Shown here piece by piece: positions 26,093-35,991 of a DNA stretch of 64,000 nt (the first letter of the stretch is position 1; each line of letters begins with the position of its first letter). The notes beneath the pieces are model-generated. The model had not been told where the DNA came from and made no database searches. It saw only the letters and a list, made by a program, of their open reading frames with translations. Source of the DNA: an uncultured Azospirillum sp. GTDB taxonomy: Bacteria > Pseudomonadota > Alphaproteobacteria > Azospirillales > Azospirillaceae. The stretch is from assembly GCF_946480385.1 (NCBI RefSeq), contig NZ_CAMLJP010000019.1, positions 1-64,000 of the forward strand. The letters are read 5' to 3'. The position numbers and the translations under genes are program-made.

Positions 26093-27904
26093 GCGGCCGT
26101 GGGTGCGGGCCCATTGGGCGGCGTCGACGATGGTCGCCTCTGGAACCGGCTCCAGCTCGGGCACCGGCAAGGAGCCCAGATGCTCGGCGTGAATCTGGCC
26201 GTCGTTGACCCGAAGGATCAGGTTGGCGCGGCGCAGCGTGGACAGGCGGTGTGCGATGATGAAGGTGGTGCGCCCGCGCATCAGGTCCTCGATCGCCTCG
26301 GTGATTGCCGCCTCGGTTTGCTTGTCCAGCGCGCTGGTCGGCTCGTCCAGGAAGAGGATCGGGGCCTGCTTCAGGAACGCGCGGGCAAGGCAGATGCGCT
26401 GGCGCTCACCGCCCGACAGCATCAGCGCCCGCTCGCCCACATGGCTGTGGTAGCCGCGCGGCAGCGCGGCGATGAACTCGTGCGCATGCGCCCGGCGTGC
26501 CGCCTCCTCGATCTCGCTCATGCTGGCGTCGGGCCGGCCATACGCGATGTTCTCGGCGATGGTGGTGGAGAACAGCGACGGCTCCTGCTCCATGATGGCG
26601 AACTGCCGGCGCAGGTCGCACAGCTGGTACTCGCGCAGGTCGACGCCGTCCAGCCGCACCGAGCCCGTTGTCGGGTCGATCAGGCGCACCAGCATGTTGA
26701 CCAGCGTGCTCTTGCCCGACCCCGTGCGCCCCACGACGCCCACGCAGGTTCCCGCCGGAATGTTGAAGGACGCGTTGCGCAGCACCTCCGGCCCGCCGGG
26801 ATAGGAGAACGACACGTCGCGGAACTCCACCGTGCCCTGGGCGCGCCGGAGGGGCAGGGCGTCGGCCTTCTCGGGGATGGAGGGTGGCGCTTCCAGCAGC
26901 TCGAAGGCGCGCTCGCCGCAGGCGAAGGCGGCCTGCTGGGCGACGATGTGCTCGGCGATGCCCTTCAGCGGCTCGTAGAGCTGGGCCATGTAGGCAAGCA
27001 GCACGACGAGGTCGCCGACGCTGAGGGTGCCGGCCTGCACGCCGCGCACGCTGATGTACAGGATGGCCGCGGTGCCCAGGCCGATGGCGAGCGCCAGCAC
27101 GACGCGGAAGCAGGCGTCGATCACCATCACGGCCATCTTCGCCATGAAGCAGGCGCGCCCCTGCTCGACGAGGCGCTGCACCTCCTGCTCCTCGCGGCAG
27201 GTGGTGAGGACGATGCGGCGCGCGCCGAGCACCTCGTAGGCGAGCTGCACGAGCCGGCTTTCCAGCTCGCGCACCTTGTGCCAGCGGTCGCACAGGGGGC
27301 GCTGCTTGAGCACGATCAGCACGATCAGCGGCACCGCCGTGCACAGCGCGACAGCGGCCATCTTGGGATTGATGAGGGCGGTGACCCACACGATCCACAG
27401 GACCGAGCCGGCCTTGGTGATGAGCGGGATGACGCCCCAGATGGTCATGGCCTGGAGCGCGGGTGCGTCCTGGCTGACGCGGAAGACCTGGTCGACCACG
27501 CCGCGGTCGTCGCCGCGCGAGGGCGACTGGTGCAGCGCGTTGCCCAGCACCTTGCCGCGGAAACCGCGCACCATCTGGTCGGCGATGGTCTCGCGGTAAA
27601 GCCATTCGACCACCGTGTGGAGGATCGTCACGAGTGCGATCAGAACACCGGAGATCAGGCACAGCGCGAGCACCGTCTCCTTGTCCCTGACGAAGTCGGC
27701 CGGCAGCCATTTGGCCAGGGAGGAGGGGAACGAGGAGTCGCCGAGGACGCTGTCGAGGATGATCTTGATCGGTATCGGCGCCAGAAGCCCGATCGGCGTT
27801 GCCAGCAAGCCGAGCACGACGATCGCCACGAGTTGTGGATACCAGGGACGAGCTTCCTTGAGCGCGCGCCAATAGATGGCGCTCGGCAGCGTCTTCTTCG
27901 ACAT
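26063..27904 (-). CDS. ABC exporter, fused membrane and ATPase domains (MsbA-like)
   Basis: A protein of 613 aa. An N-terminal membrane domain with about six helices covers residues 25-330. The nucleotide-binding domain follows: Walker A GRTGSGKSTLV, Q-loop MEQEPSLFSTTIAENI, signature LSGGERQRICLARAF, Walker B ILFLDEPTSALD and H-loop IIAHRLSTL. This is the half-transporter architecture of lipid, peptide or drug exporters, which work as dimers. It stands alone, with intergenic gaps on both sides, so the cargo cannot be inferred. The C-terminus ends in a 20-bp perfect hairpin sequence. Confidence 0.92.
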   Translation of the reverse strand: MSKKTLPSAIYWRALKEARPWYPQLVAIVVLGLLATPIGLLAPIPIKIILDSVLGDSSFPSSLAKWLPADFVRDKETVLALCLISGVLIALVTILHTVVEWLYRETIADQMVRGFRGKVLGNALHQSPSRGDDRGVVDQVFRVSQDAPALQAMTIWGVIPLITKAGSVLWIVWVTALINPKMAAVALCTAVPLIVLIVLKQRPLCDRWHKVRELESRLVQLAYEVLGARRIVLTTCREEQEVQRLVEQGRACFMAKMAVMVIDACFRVVLALAIGLGTAAILYISVRGVQAGTLSVGDLVVLLAYMAQLYEPLKGIAEHIVAQQAAFACGERAFELLEAPPSIPEKADALPLRRAQGTVEFRDVSFSYPGGPEVLRNASFNIPAGTCVGVVGRTGSGKSTLVNMLVRLIDPTTGSVRLDGVDLREYQLCDLRRQFAIMEQEPSLFSTTIAENIAYGRPDASMSEIEEAARRAHAHEFIAALPRGYHSHVGERALMLSGGERQRICLARAFLKQAPILFLDEPTSALDKQTEAAITEAIEDLMRGRTTFIIAHRLSTLRRANLILRVNDGQIHAEHLGSLPVPELEPVPEATIVDAAQWARTHGRGHRIQPGMP

Positions 27905-28080
27905 GGCTTTCCGGTCACACGAGTTGACGTATGCGCCCGGCGCATCGCTTCTACGCTACAGGCGTATAGGAACAACTTCGCTCTTCGATGCGAGTTCCAT
28001 CCATCATCCTTTTGAGTGTGCGAACACGGGGGAGCCAAGCTCGATATAAAAGGGGGTAGGGCACGCTGGGATCCGCGCGC

Positions 28081-28872
28081 TCAACGTCCGGTAAAGGCGG
28101 GCTGGCGTTTCTCGATGAAGGCGGAAATGCCTTCGCGGATGTCCTGCGTGGCGGCCATCCGGGCGAATTGGCTCGCCTCCACCGCCAGCCCCTCGTCGAT
28201 GGACAGGTTCAGCCCGCGCGTGGTGGCCGCCAGACAGGCGGAGACCGCCAACGGCGACTTGTCGACGATCCGCGCCGCCAGCCCACGGGCGGCGTCCACC
28301 AGCTCCTCTTGCGGCACCACCATATTGACGAGGCCGGCCGCCTGCGCCTCCCTCGCCCCGACGGGGTCGCCAGTCAGCAGCATCGCAAGGGCCCGCTTGC
28401 GGCCGATCAGGCGCGGCAGCCGCTGTGTTCCGCCGTAGGGTGGCGGGAAGCCCAGCCTGATCTCCGACTTGGCGAACAGCGCGCGGTCACTGGCGACGGC
28501 GAGCGGCACCGCCTCGGTGATCTCGCAGCCGCCGCCGAAGGCGAGACCGTTCACCGCGGCGATGATCGGCTTGGGGAAGGACTCCAGCCTGCTGGTCAGC
28601 CGCTGGCCGCGCCGGACGAACTCGCGCAGCGCCGTCTCGGGGCCGGCGAAGACCGCCTCGGAGAAGTCCAGGATGTCTGCCCCGGCGGAGAAGGCGCGGT
28701 CGCCCGTTCCGGTCAGGATGACGGCGCGCACCGAATCGTCCGCCTCGATGTCGTCGAGCAGCGCGTGCAGCCGTGCGATGGTGGCGAAGTCGATGGCGTT
28801 CAGCTTGTGCGGGCGGTTCAGCGTGAGGGTGGCGACCGCCCCCTCGACGCCCATGAGCACGATGTCGGTCAT
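28081..28872 (-). CDS. Enoyl-CoA hydratase/isomerase family protein
   Basis: A protein of 263 aa of the crotonase fold. It has RPHKLNAIDFATIARL, the oxyanion-hole region AFSAGADILDFSE, then AAVNGLAFGGGCEITEAVPLAVASDRALFAKSEIRLGFPPPYGGTQRLPRLIG. The first catalytic Glu is in GGCEITEA and the second in KSEIRLG, matching active hydratases. It hydrates trans-2-enoyl-CoA in fatty-acid or aromatic-acid degradation. A LysR gene lies upstream on the same strand at 29176-30099. Substrate chain length is unknown. Confidence 0.9.
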   Translation of the reverse strand: MTDIVLMGVEGAVATLTLNRPHKLNAIDFATIARLHALLDDIEADDSVRAVILTGTGDRAFSAGADILDFSEAVFAGPETALREFVRRGQRLTSRLESFPKPIIAAVNGLAFGGGCEITEAVPLAVASDRALFAKSEIRLGFPPPYGGTQRLPRLIGRKRALAMLLTGDPVGAREAQAAGLVNMVVPQEELVDAARGLAARIVDKSPLAVSACLAATTRGLNLSIDEGLAVEASQFARMAATQDIREGISAFIEKRQPAFTGR

Positions 28873-29175
28873 GGCGATGTCTCCTGTCTTGTCGTCAGGC
28901 GGTCTGGTTCCAGACCGTCTTCAATCCCGTGTCCCTGTCGAGTGCGTGCGGGGACCGGTCGCAGATTTTGATGTATGGGAAAGACGCGCTGTTGCGCGCC
29001 GCCAATGAAGGCTCGGCATTCCGGCGGAAATACTGGCCATATCTGCGACAGTTCTTATTGATATTCATCAAGTCTAACGGCTGCCATTCCTTGTGTTCCG
29101 GAATGGACTGTGGATCATTGATGGATATCTGGCAAACGACTAAACTTCATCGTCGGGTGAGGAGAAGTGGATCGG
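28873..29175. other. Intergenic region without recognisable gene
   Basis: About 300 bp between the enoyl-CoA hydratase start and the LysR stop. It is less GC-rich around 29040-29150. I see no RNA gene, repeat or supported coding frame; it presumably holds the promoter of the hydratase gene. Confidence 0.5.
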
Positions 29176-30099
29176 TCACGGCTGTGGCACTGTCGCGCCG
29201 CCGTCCACGGCGAGCCCGGTTTCCAGTGCGAGTTCCGCGCGGATCCAGTCGCGGAACGCCCGCACGTCAGGCCGCGTCAGAGACTCCTGGGCGCAGACCA
29301 GCCAGTAGGAGGTGGACGCCGGCACGGCCGGTCCCAGCACCTCGGCCAGTGCGCCGGACGCGAGGTCCCGATCGACCAGGGGACGCCGGCCCAGTGCGAC
29401 GCCCAGCCCTTCCATGGCCGCATTCAGCGCGTACTGGACGGTGTCGAAACGCAGTCCGTTGGCGGTGTTCAATCCATTCAGGCCGCGTGCCTCGGCCCAG
29501 TACGCCCACTCCTGGCTGACCTGGGTGACGTGCAGCAGCGTCGCGGTGGCGAGGTCGCCGGCCCCCGCGATGGACGGGGCGAGCGACGGGGCGCAGACCG
29601 GCACGAGGGATTCGGTGACGAGGTGGAGCGCTTCCAGACCGGGCCATGGGCCGGTCCCCATGCGGATGGCGAGGTCGATCCCGTCGCGGGGGAACTCGAC
29701 CTGCCGCAGCGAGGTGTCCAACGTGATGGCGATGCCCGGATGCCTTGCCTTGAAGCGCCGGAGCCTGGGCATCAGCCAGCGCAGCCCGAAGGTGGGGGCG
29801 GCGCTGATGGACAGCGTCCCCCGGGCGCCGCGACCGGGGACCGCATCGGTCGCCCGGGCCAGAATGTCGAGCGCGGCGCGCACCTGCGGCAGGTAGGCGG
29901 CGCCGGCCTCGGTCAGGCTGACGTAACGGTTGCCCCGCGCGAACAGCGGCGTGCCCAGCCAGTCCTCCAGCGACTGCACGGAGCGGCTGACGGCGCTGGG
30001 GGTCAGCAGCAGCTCGTCGGCGGCGGCCCGGAAGCTGCCCTGACGGGCCGCCGCTTCGAACACGCGCAGGGTCGAAAGGGGAGGGAGTCTGTATGCCAC
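29176..30099 (-). CDS. LysR-family transcriptional regulator (GcvA-like)
   Basis: A protein of 307 aa starting at GTG 30099 (read as MAYRLPPLSTLRVFEAAARQGSF). The helix-turn-helix is FRAAADELLLTPSAVSRSVQSLEDWLGTPLFARG, and the effector domain includes GTLSISAAPTFGLRWLMPRLRRFKARHPGIAI, the GcvA/AmpR branch pattern. GcvA-type regulators often sit next to a target gene; the enoyl-CoA hydratase downstream on the same strand is the nearest candidate, but they are 300 bp apart. Confidence 0.88.
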   Translation of the reverse strand: MAYRLPPLSTLRVFEAAARQGSFRAAADELLLTPSAVSRSVQSLEDWLGTPLFARGNRYVSLTEAGAAYLPQVRAALDILARATDAVPGRGARGTLSISAAPTFGLRWLMPRLRRFKARHPGIAITLDTSLRQVEFPRDGIDLAIRMGTGPWPGLEALHLVTESLVPVCAPSLAPSIAGAGDLATATLLHVTQVSQEWAYWAEARGLNGLNTANGLRFDTVQYALNAAMEGLGVALGRRPLVDRDLASGALAEVLGPAVPASTSYWLVCAQESLTRPDVRAFRDWIRAELALETGLAVDGGATVPQP

Positions 30100-30274
30100 G
30101 TGTGACGATCCGCCGTCAGGGCTGCTCGCTTGTCGGCATGCGCTGCCCGACCGCGAGCGGGTTGAAGGCGTTGATTGTAGCAGCGGCGCAAGTCTGGTCG
30201 CAGACCTCCTTTTCGAAGACCTGTTCCGTCAGCCCCGGATTGGGTTGGGGTGACGTGCCGCGAAGTCCGACGAG

Positions 30275-31864
30275 TCAGCGCAAGTCAAGTTCGACCCACA
30301 GGCCCGGTTCGTGGCGTACGGATAGGACCACGCCATTGGGCGTCTGAAAGCTGGGTTTGCCCGCCGCGCTGCCGAGCCAGGGGTCGTCGGCACGGATCAC
30401 CCGGCCGCCGCACCGGTCGTTCAGCGCATCAAGAAGTGAACCGAACGGCATCTGCCCCCATCCCACTTTCTTCGCGTCCTCCTCGTTGGTCGGGATGAAC
30501 GCGGCGAGATCCTTGCTTGCCATCAGCTCCAGCCCCTTCTCCTTCAGCGTGGCGTTGTCGCTGCCGTGGTGCCCGACCTTGTAGTAGACGGTACGGGCCA
30601 GCAAGTCCGGCCCGGTCACCGTGGCGGAGTCTACCGTCCAACGCGTGTTCTGCCAGCTCAGCCAATTGCCAACCTGGGCGTCGGCAGCGAACAGGAGCAC
30701 GCGCCCGCTGTCCTTGAACTCGAAGGCGAGCACCAGGCTCGTGTTGTTCGTCCGGTTGTCGAGTTGCATGGCCAGATCGGCGCTGACGCCCAGCCAGTCC
30801 AGGTCGATCCTCCGCCACGACTGGTCGAAGGCCGCGGCTTTCGGCGTCTTGGGCTGCCTGGACTGCATCGCCGGCGCCGGATCCGCCATCGGTCCGAAAT
30901 AATGGGCGCGGGCGAACCCGGCGATCGCCTCCGGGACGTCGGGCGGGACCGCGGCGGCGGCCGACGCGGCGATCCGCTCCAGCTCGGTGCCGACGTTCGG
31001 ATCGAAGGGCGAGGCGATGTCCTCCCCGTCGGCGATCGACGCACCGCCGGCCGCGAAGGCGCCCGCCAGCGCACTGGCGATCGGCCAGCCGCTGCTGGCC
31101 GACGCATGGTACATCTCGCTCGACCGTGCGGCGATGCCGAGCAGGGCCGGGTCGCGGGGCGGACCCAGGACGTAGATCCGCAGGTTCGGCAATCCCGGGA
31201 TCTCGATGGGAGGGTCGGTCGGCTCGCAATAGCGCACCCGTTCCCCGGCAAGGGCGACCGCGGCGTCGCGCGTGGCGCGCACCCGGTCGCCCTTGGCGCC
31301 GAAGCTGAATCCCATCAGGGCGTCCAGGCCGCTGCGCAACGCGCTCAGGTTCTCGCTCAGCCCCCTGGCGCCGTCGAGGCGCTGGCTGGTCAGCTGAAGC
31401 GCCGCCAACGCCTGTTCCTTGTAGCGGTCCAGCTCCCGCGCCTGCGGGTCTCCGCCGTTCTCCGTCCAGGCCAGCCAGACCTCTCCGAAGGTGAATTCGG
31501 CGAAGCGCTCCCGCGCAGAGAGGAAGCCCGAGGTGTGGTCGGTGTGCTCGTGGGTGACCACCACCACATCGATGTGCTTGCCGGTGCGCTCGGCGATGTC
31601 CGCCACCACCGCGTCGATCCTGGCGGCGCCACCCTTGACCGAGCTGTGCACGCCGCAGTCGATCATCATCCAGAAGGTGCCGCCCTCCGCCTTCGGGAAG
31701 CCGAGGAGGTGGCAGTCGCCGATGCCCTGGCAGTAATGCCGGATGGTCACGCCGCCGGCTGGTGTGGACTTGATGACCGCTCCGGCGCCCGCCCCGGTGT
31801 CGCCCTGCGGGCCGGAGCCGGAGGGGGCCCGACGCGTCGTCGTGGTCTTCCGTGTTCCTGCCAT
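30275..31864 (-). CDS. ComEC/Rec2-like metallo-beta-lactamase-fold hydrolase
   Basis: A protein of 529 aa. After a basic, low-complexity N-terminus (residues 1-35) comes an MBL fold with the metal motif THEHTDH (His105, His107, Asp109, His110), preceded by WMMIDCGVH. Later comes KVGHHGSDNATLKEKG, the HHGS motif that marks the ComEC/Rec2 branch and its soluble relatives. No membrane segments are seen, so it is not a DNA-uptake channel. An insertion of about 250 residues separates the metal motif and the HHGS motif. It begins one base after the stop of the double-protease gene, so the two are co-expressed and probably act together. Confidence 0.82.
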   Translation of the reverse strand: MAGTRKTTTTRRAPSGSGPQGDTGAGAGAVIKSTPAGGVTIRHYCQGIGDCHLLGFPKAEGGTFWMMIDCGVHSSVKGGAARIDAVVADIAERTGKHIDVVVVTHEHTDHTSGFLSARERFAEFTFGEVWLAWTENGGDPQARELDRYKEQALAALQLTSQRLDGARGLSENLSALRSGLDALMGFSFGAKGDRVRATRDAAVALAGERVRYCEPTDPPIEIPGLPNLRIYVLGPPRDPALLGIAARSSEMYHASASSGWPIASALAGAFAAGGASIADGEDIASPFDPNVGTELERIAASAAAAVPPDVPEAIAGFARAHYFGPMADPAPAMQSRQPKTPKAAAFDQSWRRIDLDWLGVSADLAMQLDNRTNNTSLVLAFEFKDSGRVLLFAADAQVGNWLSWQNTRWTVDSATVTGPDLLARTVYYKVGHHGSDNATLKEKGLELMASKDLAAFIPTNEEDAKKVGWGQMPFGSLLDALNDRCGGRVIRADDPWLGSAAGKPSFQTPNGVVLSVRHEPGLWVELDLR

Positions 31865-31865
31865 C

Positions 31866-34800
31866 TCAAAATGCTCCCGTGTCGGCGTGCAGCATGGCGA
31901 AGGGCTCGCCCGGCGCGTTCCCGAAATAGAGGGAGCGGAGCGGGGAGAGGATGCCGCCCGACACCGTTTGGCGCTGGCGGTCCTGGCGGCTCTGGCTGTC
32001 GCTGTTCTTGACGATGCAGTAGCGCACCTCCCGGTGCCCCTCGCGCGGGTCGATGATCAGCGTGGCGCCGCCGCGGAACCAGAACCAGGCGCCGTCCGGC
32101 TTCGCCGGGTTCATCGGGATCGCCTGACGCTGCTGGATCGTGGCGATGACCTCCGTCCGGAACGACCCGTCCGGCGCCACGCGCCGCGACGGCCGGATGC
32201 TGAAGACCTCGAAGGTCGTGGCCCCGTCGGCGGACTTGAGGATCTTTCCGTCATCGCTGTAGCGCGGCACGTCCCGTTTCAAGCCGAAGGCCGCGCACAG
32301 CGCAGGGTCCTTGGCGAGGATCTTCTTCAGGTTGCCCCACACCTTCCAGCGGTTGGATTCGATCGAGGCGTACAGGGTCGACCGGTCATGCACGCGGTCC
32401 CAGTCGAGCTTGAGGTCATCGAAGACGGTTTCGAGCCATGGCGGGCTCTGCTCCGCCATCGTGCTCCAGGCAAGGGTCTCCTCCGATACCGTGCGCACGT
32501 CGCGGGGCAGGATGTCGCTGGCGCGGAACGCCTCCATGAACGCCACACGGTAGTGGAAGCGGTCCTCCGGCACGAGGTCGCGGTCGGCGGTGATCAGGGC
32601 GCGCAGGTACTCGCCGAAGGTGATGTCCACCGCGGGGCAGTAATCCAGCGCCCGGATGCACATGCGCAGCACGTGGCGCGCCGTCTTGCATGCCTCTTCG
32701 GTGAGACGGCCGACGAGGTCGGGGTGCAGCGCCCCCTCCGGCAGCACGCCCGTGCCGCCGGTGGCGATGCGGATCAGGTCGGCGGTGCGGTAATCGACGA
32801 TCTTCAGGAACGCCTGGTACACGGCGTACACGAGGATGGAGCCGCGGGCGTGCACCTCGGTGGTCGAGGCGTAAGACAGCTTGGGCACCTCCCCCGCCAG
32901 ATAGTCGCGCAGCGGCCCGCCGCGCCGCGTGCCTTCGCCGAACTGCTTCGCCAGGCCGCCCAGAAGACGTGCGGCATCCAACCGGCCACGCGCCTGCGCC
33001 ACCTGGAAGCGCACCAGCTCGGGAATGGTGAAGTGCTGGAACAGCGCGACGATGTCGGCGAAGGCCTCGTGGAAGGCCGGCACGTCGGGATTGGACGCCT
33101 CCTGCAGACGCCCGTGCAGGCCATCGAGCAGGGCGTGCGACATCTCGTGCGCGACGATGTCGCTCGACAGGCAGGAGAACACCATCGAACCGGGCGCCGT
33201 GACGTCGCCGGGCCGCGACGCCGCCGGGAAATAGCCGAACAGCAGTGCGACCTTCTCCGGGCTGTAATAGGCGTTGTCGGTGCGCAGCGCGTGCGGGTAG
33301 ATGCGCAGGCGCGGCACCGCGTAGGAATCGCCGGGCCCGCCGTCGGCAGCCTTCGTGCGGCGTGGCGCCCACAGCGCCTTGCGGCCGAGCGCCTCCTCGA
33401 AATGGCCGATGGTGGTCATCGCCACCGCGTAGACCATCTGCTGGTGGAACTGCGGATTGCCTTCCGACGGCGGCCATCCGTCCTGTGCCAGCAGTTTCGG
33501 CTCGTTGAGGTCGACCGGATCGTAGAGCCGGTTGGACGCCGGGTCCAGGTCCACCACCTCCAGATACTCGCCGACCGGGCCGGGGTGCAGCGGCTCCTCC
33601 CAGGGAACGCTGAGCACGGCCTCGTTGACCGCGACGGAGGACAGCGACTTGGCCACGGAGGGATCGAGCGCGTAGGCCCGGAGGCGGCGCCGGGGCGGTG
33701 GCGGCTCCTTGGGCTTGCGCTTGACCGCGGGTGCCGGGGCGAGCGGCGCCCGCACCGGTGCCGCCGACTGCGGGCGCCCCAGCATCTGTTCGAGTTTTGC
33801 CTTCAGCGCCTGCGACGGCTTGCCTTCGTCGAGCGCCGCTTCGAGGTAGCGGCGGCAGGCCGCCGGGGAGATCCGGCTTCCCGGAAGGTCGCAATCGCCG
33901 ATGGCCGCATCGACCGACGCGACCCGCTGCGCCATCTGCGTCAGTTCGAGCGCGAACATCGCCTCACGTCCGGCAAGCGGCCCCGGTGCGATGCTGACGC
34001 CGCCGCCCAGGATCAGGTTGATCCAACTCCAGCTCGCTTCCGCCGGGGGCAGCCGGGTCAGTCTGGCGGCGGCCTTGGCGAACGGCACAGCCAGCGCGGC
34101 GTCCGCCTTGAGCACGCCCTGGCCGATCTTCTCCTGGGTTTCCGCCGCGTCCATGGCCGCGGTCGACTTCGCCGCCGAGGTGAACAGCGCGTTGCGCACC
34201 GCCTCCACCCGCATCCACGGCTCCTTGAGGGCCATGACCTCGTCGAAATTCTCGGCCAGCCAGAGCGCGGCGGCGGCGGCGATCTGCGGGGTCGCGGACG
34301 AGGTGCCGGCGCCGTCCATCGCGACCAGGCCGGGGCAGCCGATGACGGCCCACGGCACATTGGGCGTGAAGGCGCCAAGCGCCGTCGCCATCTTGCTTTC
34401 CGGGCCGTAGTTGCCCTGCATGGTCCCGTTGTGCAGCCCGGCGTAGGCCCGCCCCTTGGCCATCACGCCACAGGCGGCCAGTACCCGGCGGTAACGCGCC
34501 GGGAACACGATCGACTTCGGAGACGGACTTCCGGCGAAGTTGTTGCCGGCGGCGGTGACGAGCAGCATGCCCTCGTCATAGGCGCGGTTGACCGCGTCGG
34601 TGAGCGCGGCCGAGCTGAGGCCGCCCATGCTCATCGAGAGCACATGGGCCCCGTTTTCGATGGCATGGTTGAAGCCCTGCACCATTGTGCCGGTGGTGAA
34701 GCGGACGACCCAGTCCGCGATACGGATCGGGATGACCCGTGCGAACGGTGCGCCGCCGATCGGCCCCTCGTACTCCTTCCAGGGCGCCACCCCACGGTTC

Positions 34801-35483
34801 GGCGGACCGCCGGCCAGCAACGCCAGCGTCGCCGTCCCGTGACCGCGGTTGCTCAGCGACGCTCCCCCCGGGATGGTGTCCACCGCGCTGTCAGGCGGGC
34901 CCCCCGCCACGAAGTTCTTCTGCAACTCGATGTCAAGTCCGGACGGCTTCGTGATGTGATCGGGGTCGTAGCCGGTATCGAGGTGGGCGATCGTCACCCG
35001 GCCGAGTTTCTCCGCCAGCGCGTTGCCGAACCGGTCCAGCGCCTGGGCGAACCCGGAATAGGCGGCGGCGTGATTCCAGCCCGCGTCAGGGCCGGTCTCC
35101 TTTCCGCCGCGGTCGTCCTGGTCGGTGAAGACGCAGGGATTGGCCGCGGCGCGCAACATCCCGGAGGTCGCGTCGTCCGGCAGCCATTGCTGCTCGATGT
35201 CGGGCTCGACGAACTCGACGCCGGACGATCCCGCCGCGAACCGCGTACCCGGTGCGACCAGCGCATGGGCGGCGTCCCACGGTGTCTCCCGGTCGGCCAC
35301 ATCGACGCCCAGCCACGCCGCTCCGCTACCGCCTGCGATCCCCTTCGAACCATTTCCATGCTCCGGCGGCAGCCTGAGGATCACGCGGGGCGTGGAACCT
35401 TTCGCCCCGAAGCTCTTCTTGCCGCCGTTGGCGAATGGGGTGACGTCGCCGCGGACCTTCACCAGCAACCGTGTGCTCGCCAT
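31866..35483 (-). CDS. Double protease: S8 subtilisin domain fused to gluzincin metallopeptidase domain
   Basis: A protein of 1205 aa from ATG 35483; a TTG at 35555 would add 24 residues. The N-terminal half is a subtilase with the full triad: Asp169 (HLDTGYDPDH), His215 (NRGHGTATLALLAGG), oxyanion Asn314 (AAGNNFAG) and Ser395 (GTSSATP, where Ser replaces the usual Met). A Pro-rich linker near residues 575-600 leads to a second half with HEMSH (779-783) and HEAFADI about 22 residues later. This is the zinc ligand pattern HExxH...E of M4-like gluzincins. No signal peptide is evident, so it probably works in the cytoplasm. It is coupled to the MBL gene. The function of this fusion is unknown to me. 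Confidence 0.85.
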   Translation of the reverse strand: MASTRLLVKVRGDVTPFANGGKKSFGAKGSTPRVILRLPPEHGNGSKGIAGGSGAAWLGVDVADRETPWDAAHALVAPGTRFAAGSSGVEFVEPDIEQQWLPDDATSGMLRAAANPCVFTDQDDRGGKETGPDAGWNHAAAYSGFAQALDRFGNALAEKLGRVTIAHLDTGYDPDHITKPSGLDIELQKNFVAGGPPDSAVDTIPGGASLSNRGHGTATLALLAGGPPNRGVAPWKEYEGPIGGAPFARVIPIRIADWVVRFTTGTMVQGFNHAIENGAHVLSMSMGGLSSAALTDAVNRAYDEGMLLVTAAGNNFAGSPSPKSIVFPARYRRVLAACGVMAKGRAYAGLHNGTMQGNYGPESKMATALGAFTPNVPWAVIGCPGLVAMDGAGTSSATPQIAAAAALWLAENFDEVMALKEPWMRVEAVRNALFTSAAKSTAAMDAAETQEKIGQGVLKADAALAVPFAKAAARLTRLPPAEASWSWINLILGGGVSIAPGPLAGREAMFALELTQMAQRVASVDAAIGDCDLPGSRISPAACRRYLEAALDEGKPSQALKAKLEQMLGRPQSAAPVRAPLAPAPAVKRKPKEPPPPRRRLRAYALDPSVAKSLSSVAVNEAVLSVPWEEPLHPGPVGEYLEVVDLDPASNRLYDPVDLNEPKLLAQDGWPPSEGNPQFHQQMVYAVAMTTIGHFEEALGRKALWAPRRTKAADGGPGDSYAVPRLRIYPHALRTDNAYYSPEKVALLFGYFPAASRPGDVTAPGSMVFSCLSSDIVAHEMSHALLDGLHGRLQEASNPDVPAFHEAFADIVALFQHFTIPELVRFQVAQARGRLDAARLLGGLAKQFGEGTRRGGPLRDYLAGEVPKLSYASTTEVHARGSILVYAVYQAFLKIVDYRTADLIRIATGGTGVLPEGALHPDLVGRLTEEACKTARHVLRMCIRALDYCPAVDITFGEYLRALITADRDLVPEDRFHYRVAFMEAFRASDILPRDVRTVSEETLAWSTMAEQSPPWLETVFDDLKLDWDRVHDRSTLYASIESNRWKVWGNLKKILAKDPALCAAFGLKRDVPRYSDDGKILKSADGATTFEVFSIRPSRRVAPDGSFRTEVIATIQQRQAIPMNPAKPDGAWFWFRGGATLIIDPREGHREVRYCIVKNSDSQSRQDRQRQTVSGGILSPLRSLYFGNAPGEPFAMLHADTGAF

Positions 35484-35608
35484 CCGTTCCCCCGCATCGA
35501 CGATGAAGAAAAAGGATGGCGTGGCTAACAATTGGAATTCAACATAAAACCGCAATCTAAAATGTCAGGTTTGGCGGGAATAATACTCCTGTATGTATCA
35601 GTCGTTTT

Positions 35609-35860
35609 TTAAAATTCTCGCATCCAGATATGTTTCGACGCGATACAATCCCTCCGATTTGGCTCCGACCCGATATACGCCGGATCCTGGACCACCTCGC
35701 CATCGGGCAGGCGGGCCAGCCGCAGGAAGGCATCCTGCGCCGCATCGCCCGCCGTCTGCGGATCGCCGATCCGCCGCGCGATGGCGCGCTCCACCCGCAG
35801 CCGATGCGCTTCGAACAACTCGGCGATCTTGCGCGTCCAGGTGCCGACGGCGCCAGTCAT
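35609..35860 (-). pseudogene. Truncated ECF sigma factor (FecI-like) N-terminus
   Basis: An 83-codon frame. Residues 10-55 (IAELFEAHRLRVERAIARRIGDPQTAGDAAQDAFLRLARLP) match sigma region 2 of FecI-type ECF factors, which normally reach about 170 aa. The frame then runs into unrelated codons, and region 4 is missing. No FecR or TonB receptor gene is adjacent. It is a degenerate remnant between the peptide deformylase and the double protease gene. Confidence 0.6.
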
Positions 35861-35991
35861 CGGGCGCGCCAGGAACGGGTGTGGGTGAGAAGGGAAGGGC
35901 GGAGTGTGTCGGTCACAGATGCGTGGGCTGCCGGATGCAAGGAACCGGCATCCGTGGGGTCATCGTCCGGGACGCCGGTTGCCGTAGCGCG

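Noticed and set aside
30093..30347. Short open frame between the LysR and MBL genes
   Set aside because: Overlaps the MBL C-terminus in antisense and has no recognisable protein features.
31743..35528. A very long open frame (over 1200 codons) on the plus strand opposite the double protease
   Set aside because: It is an antisense shadow caused by high GC and codon bias; its translation is low-complexity and the opposite strand has full protease motifs.
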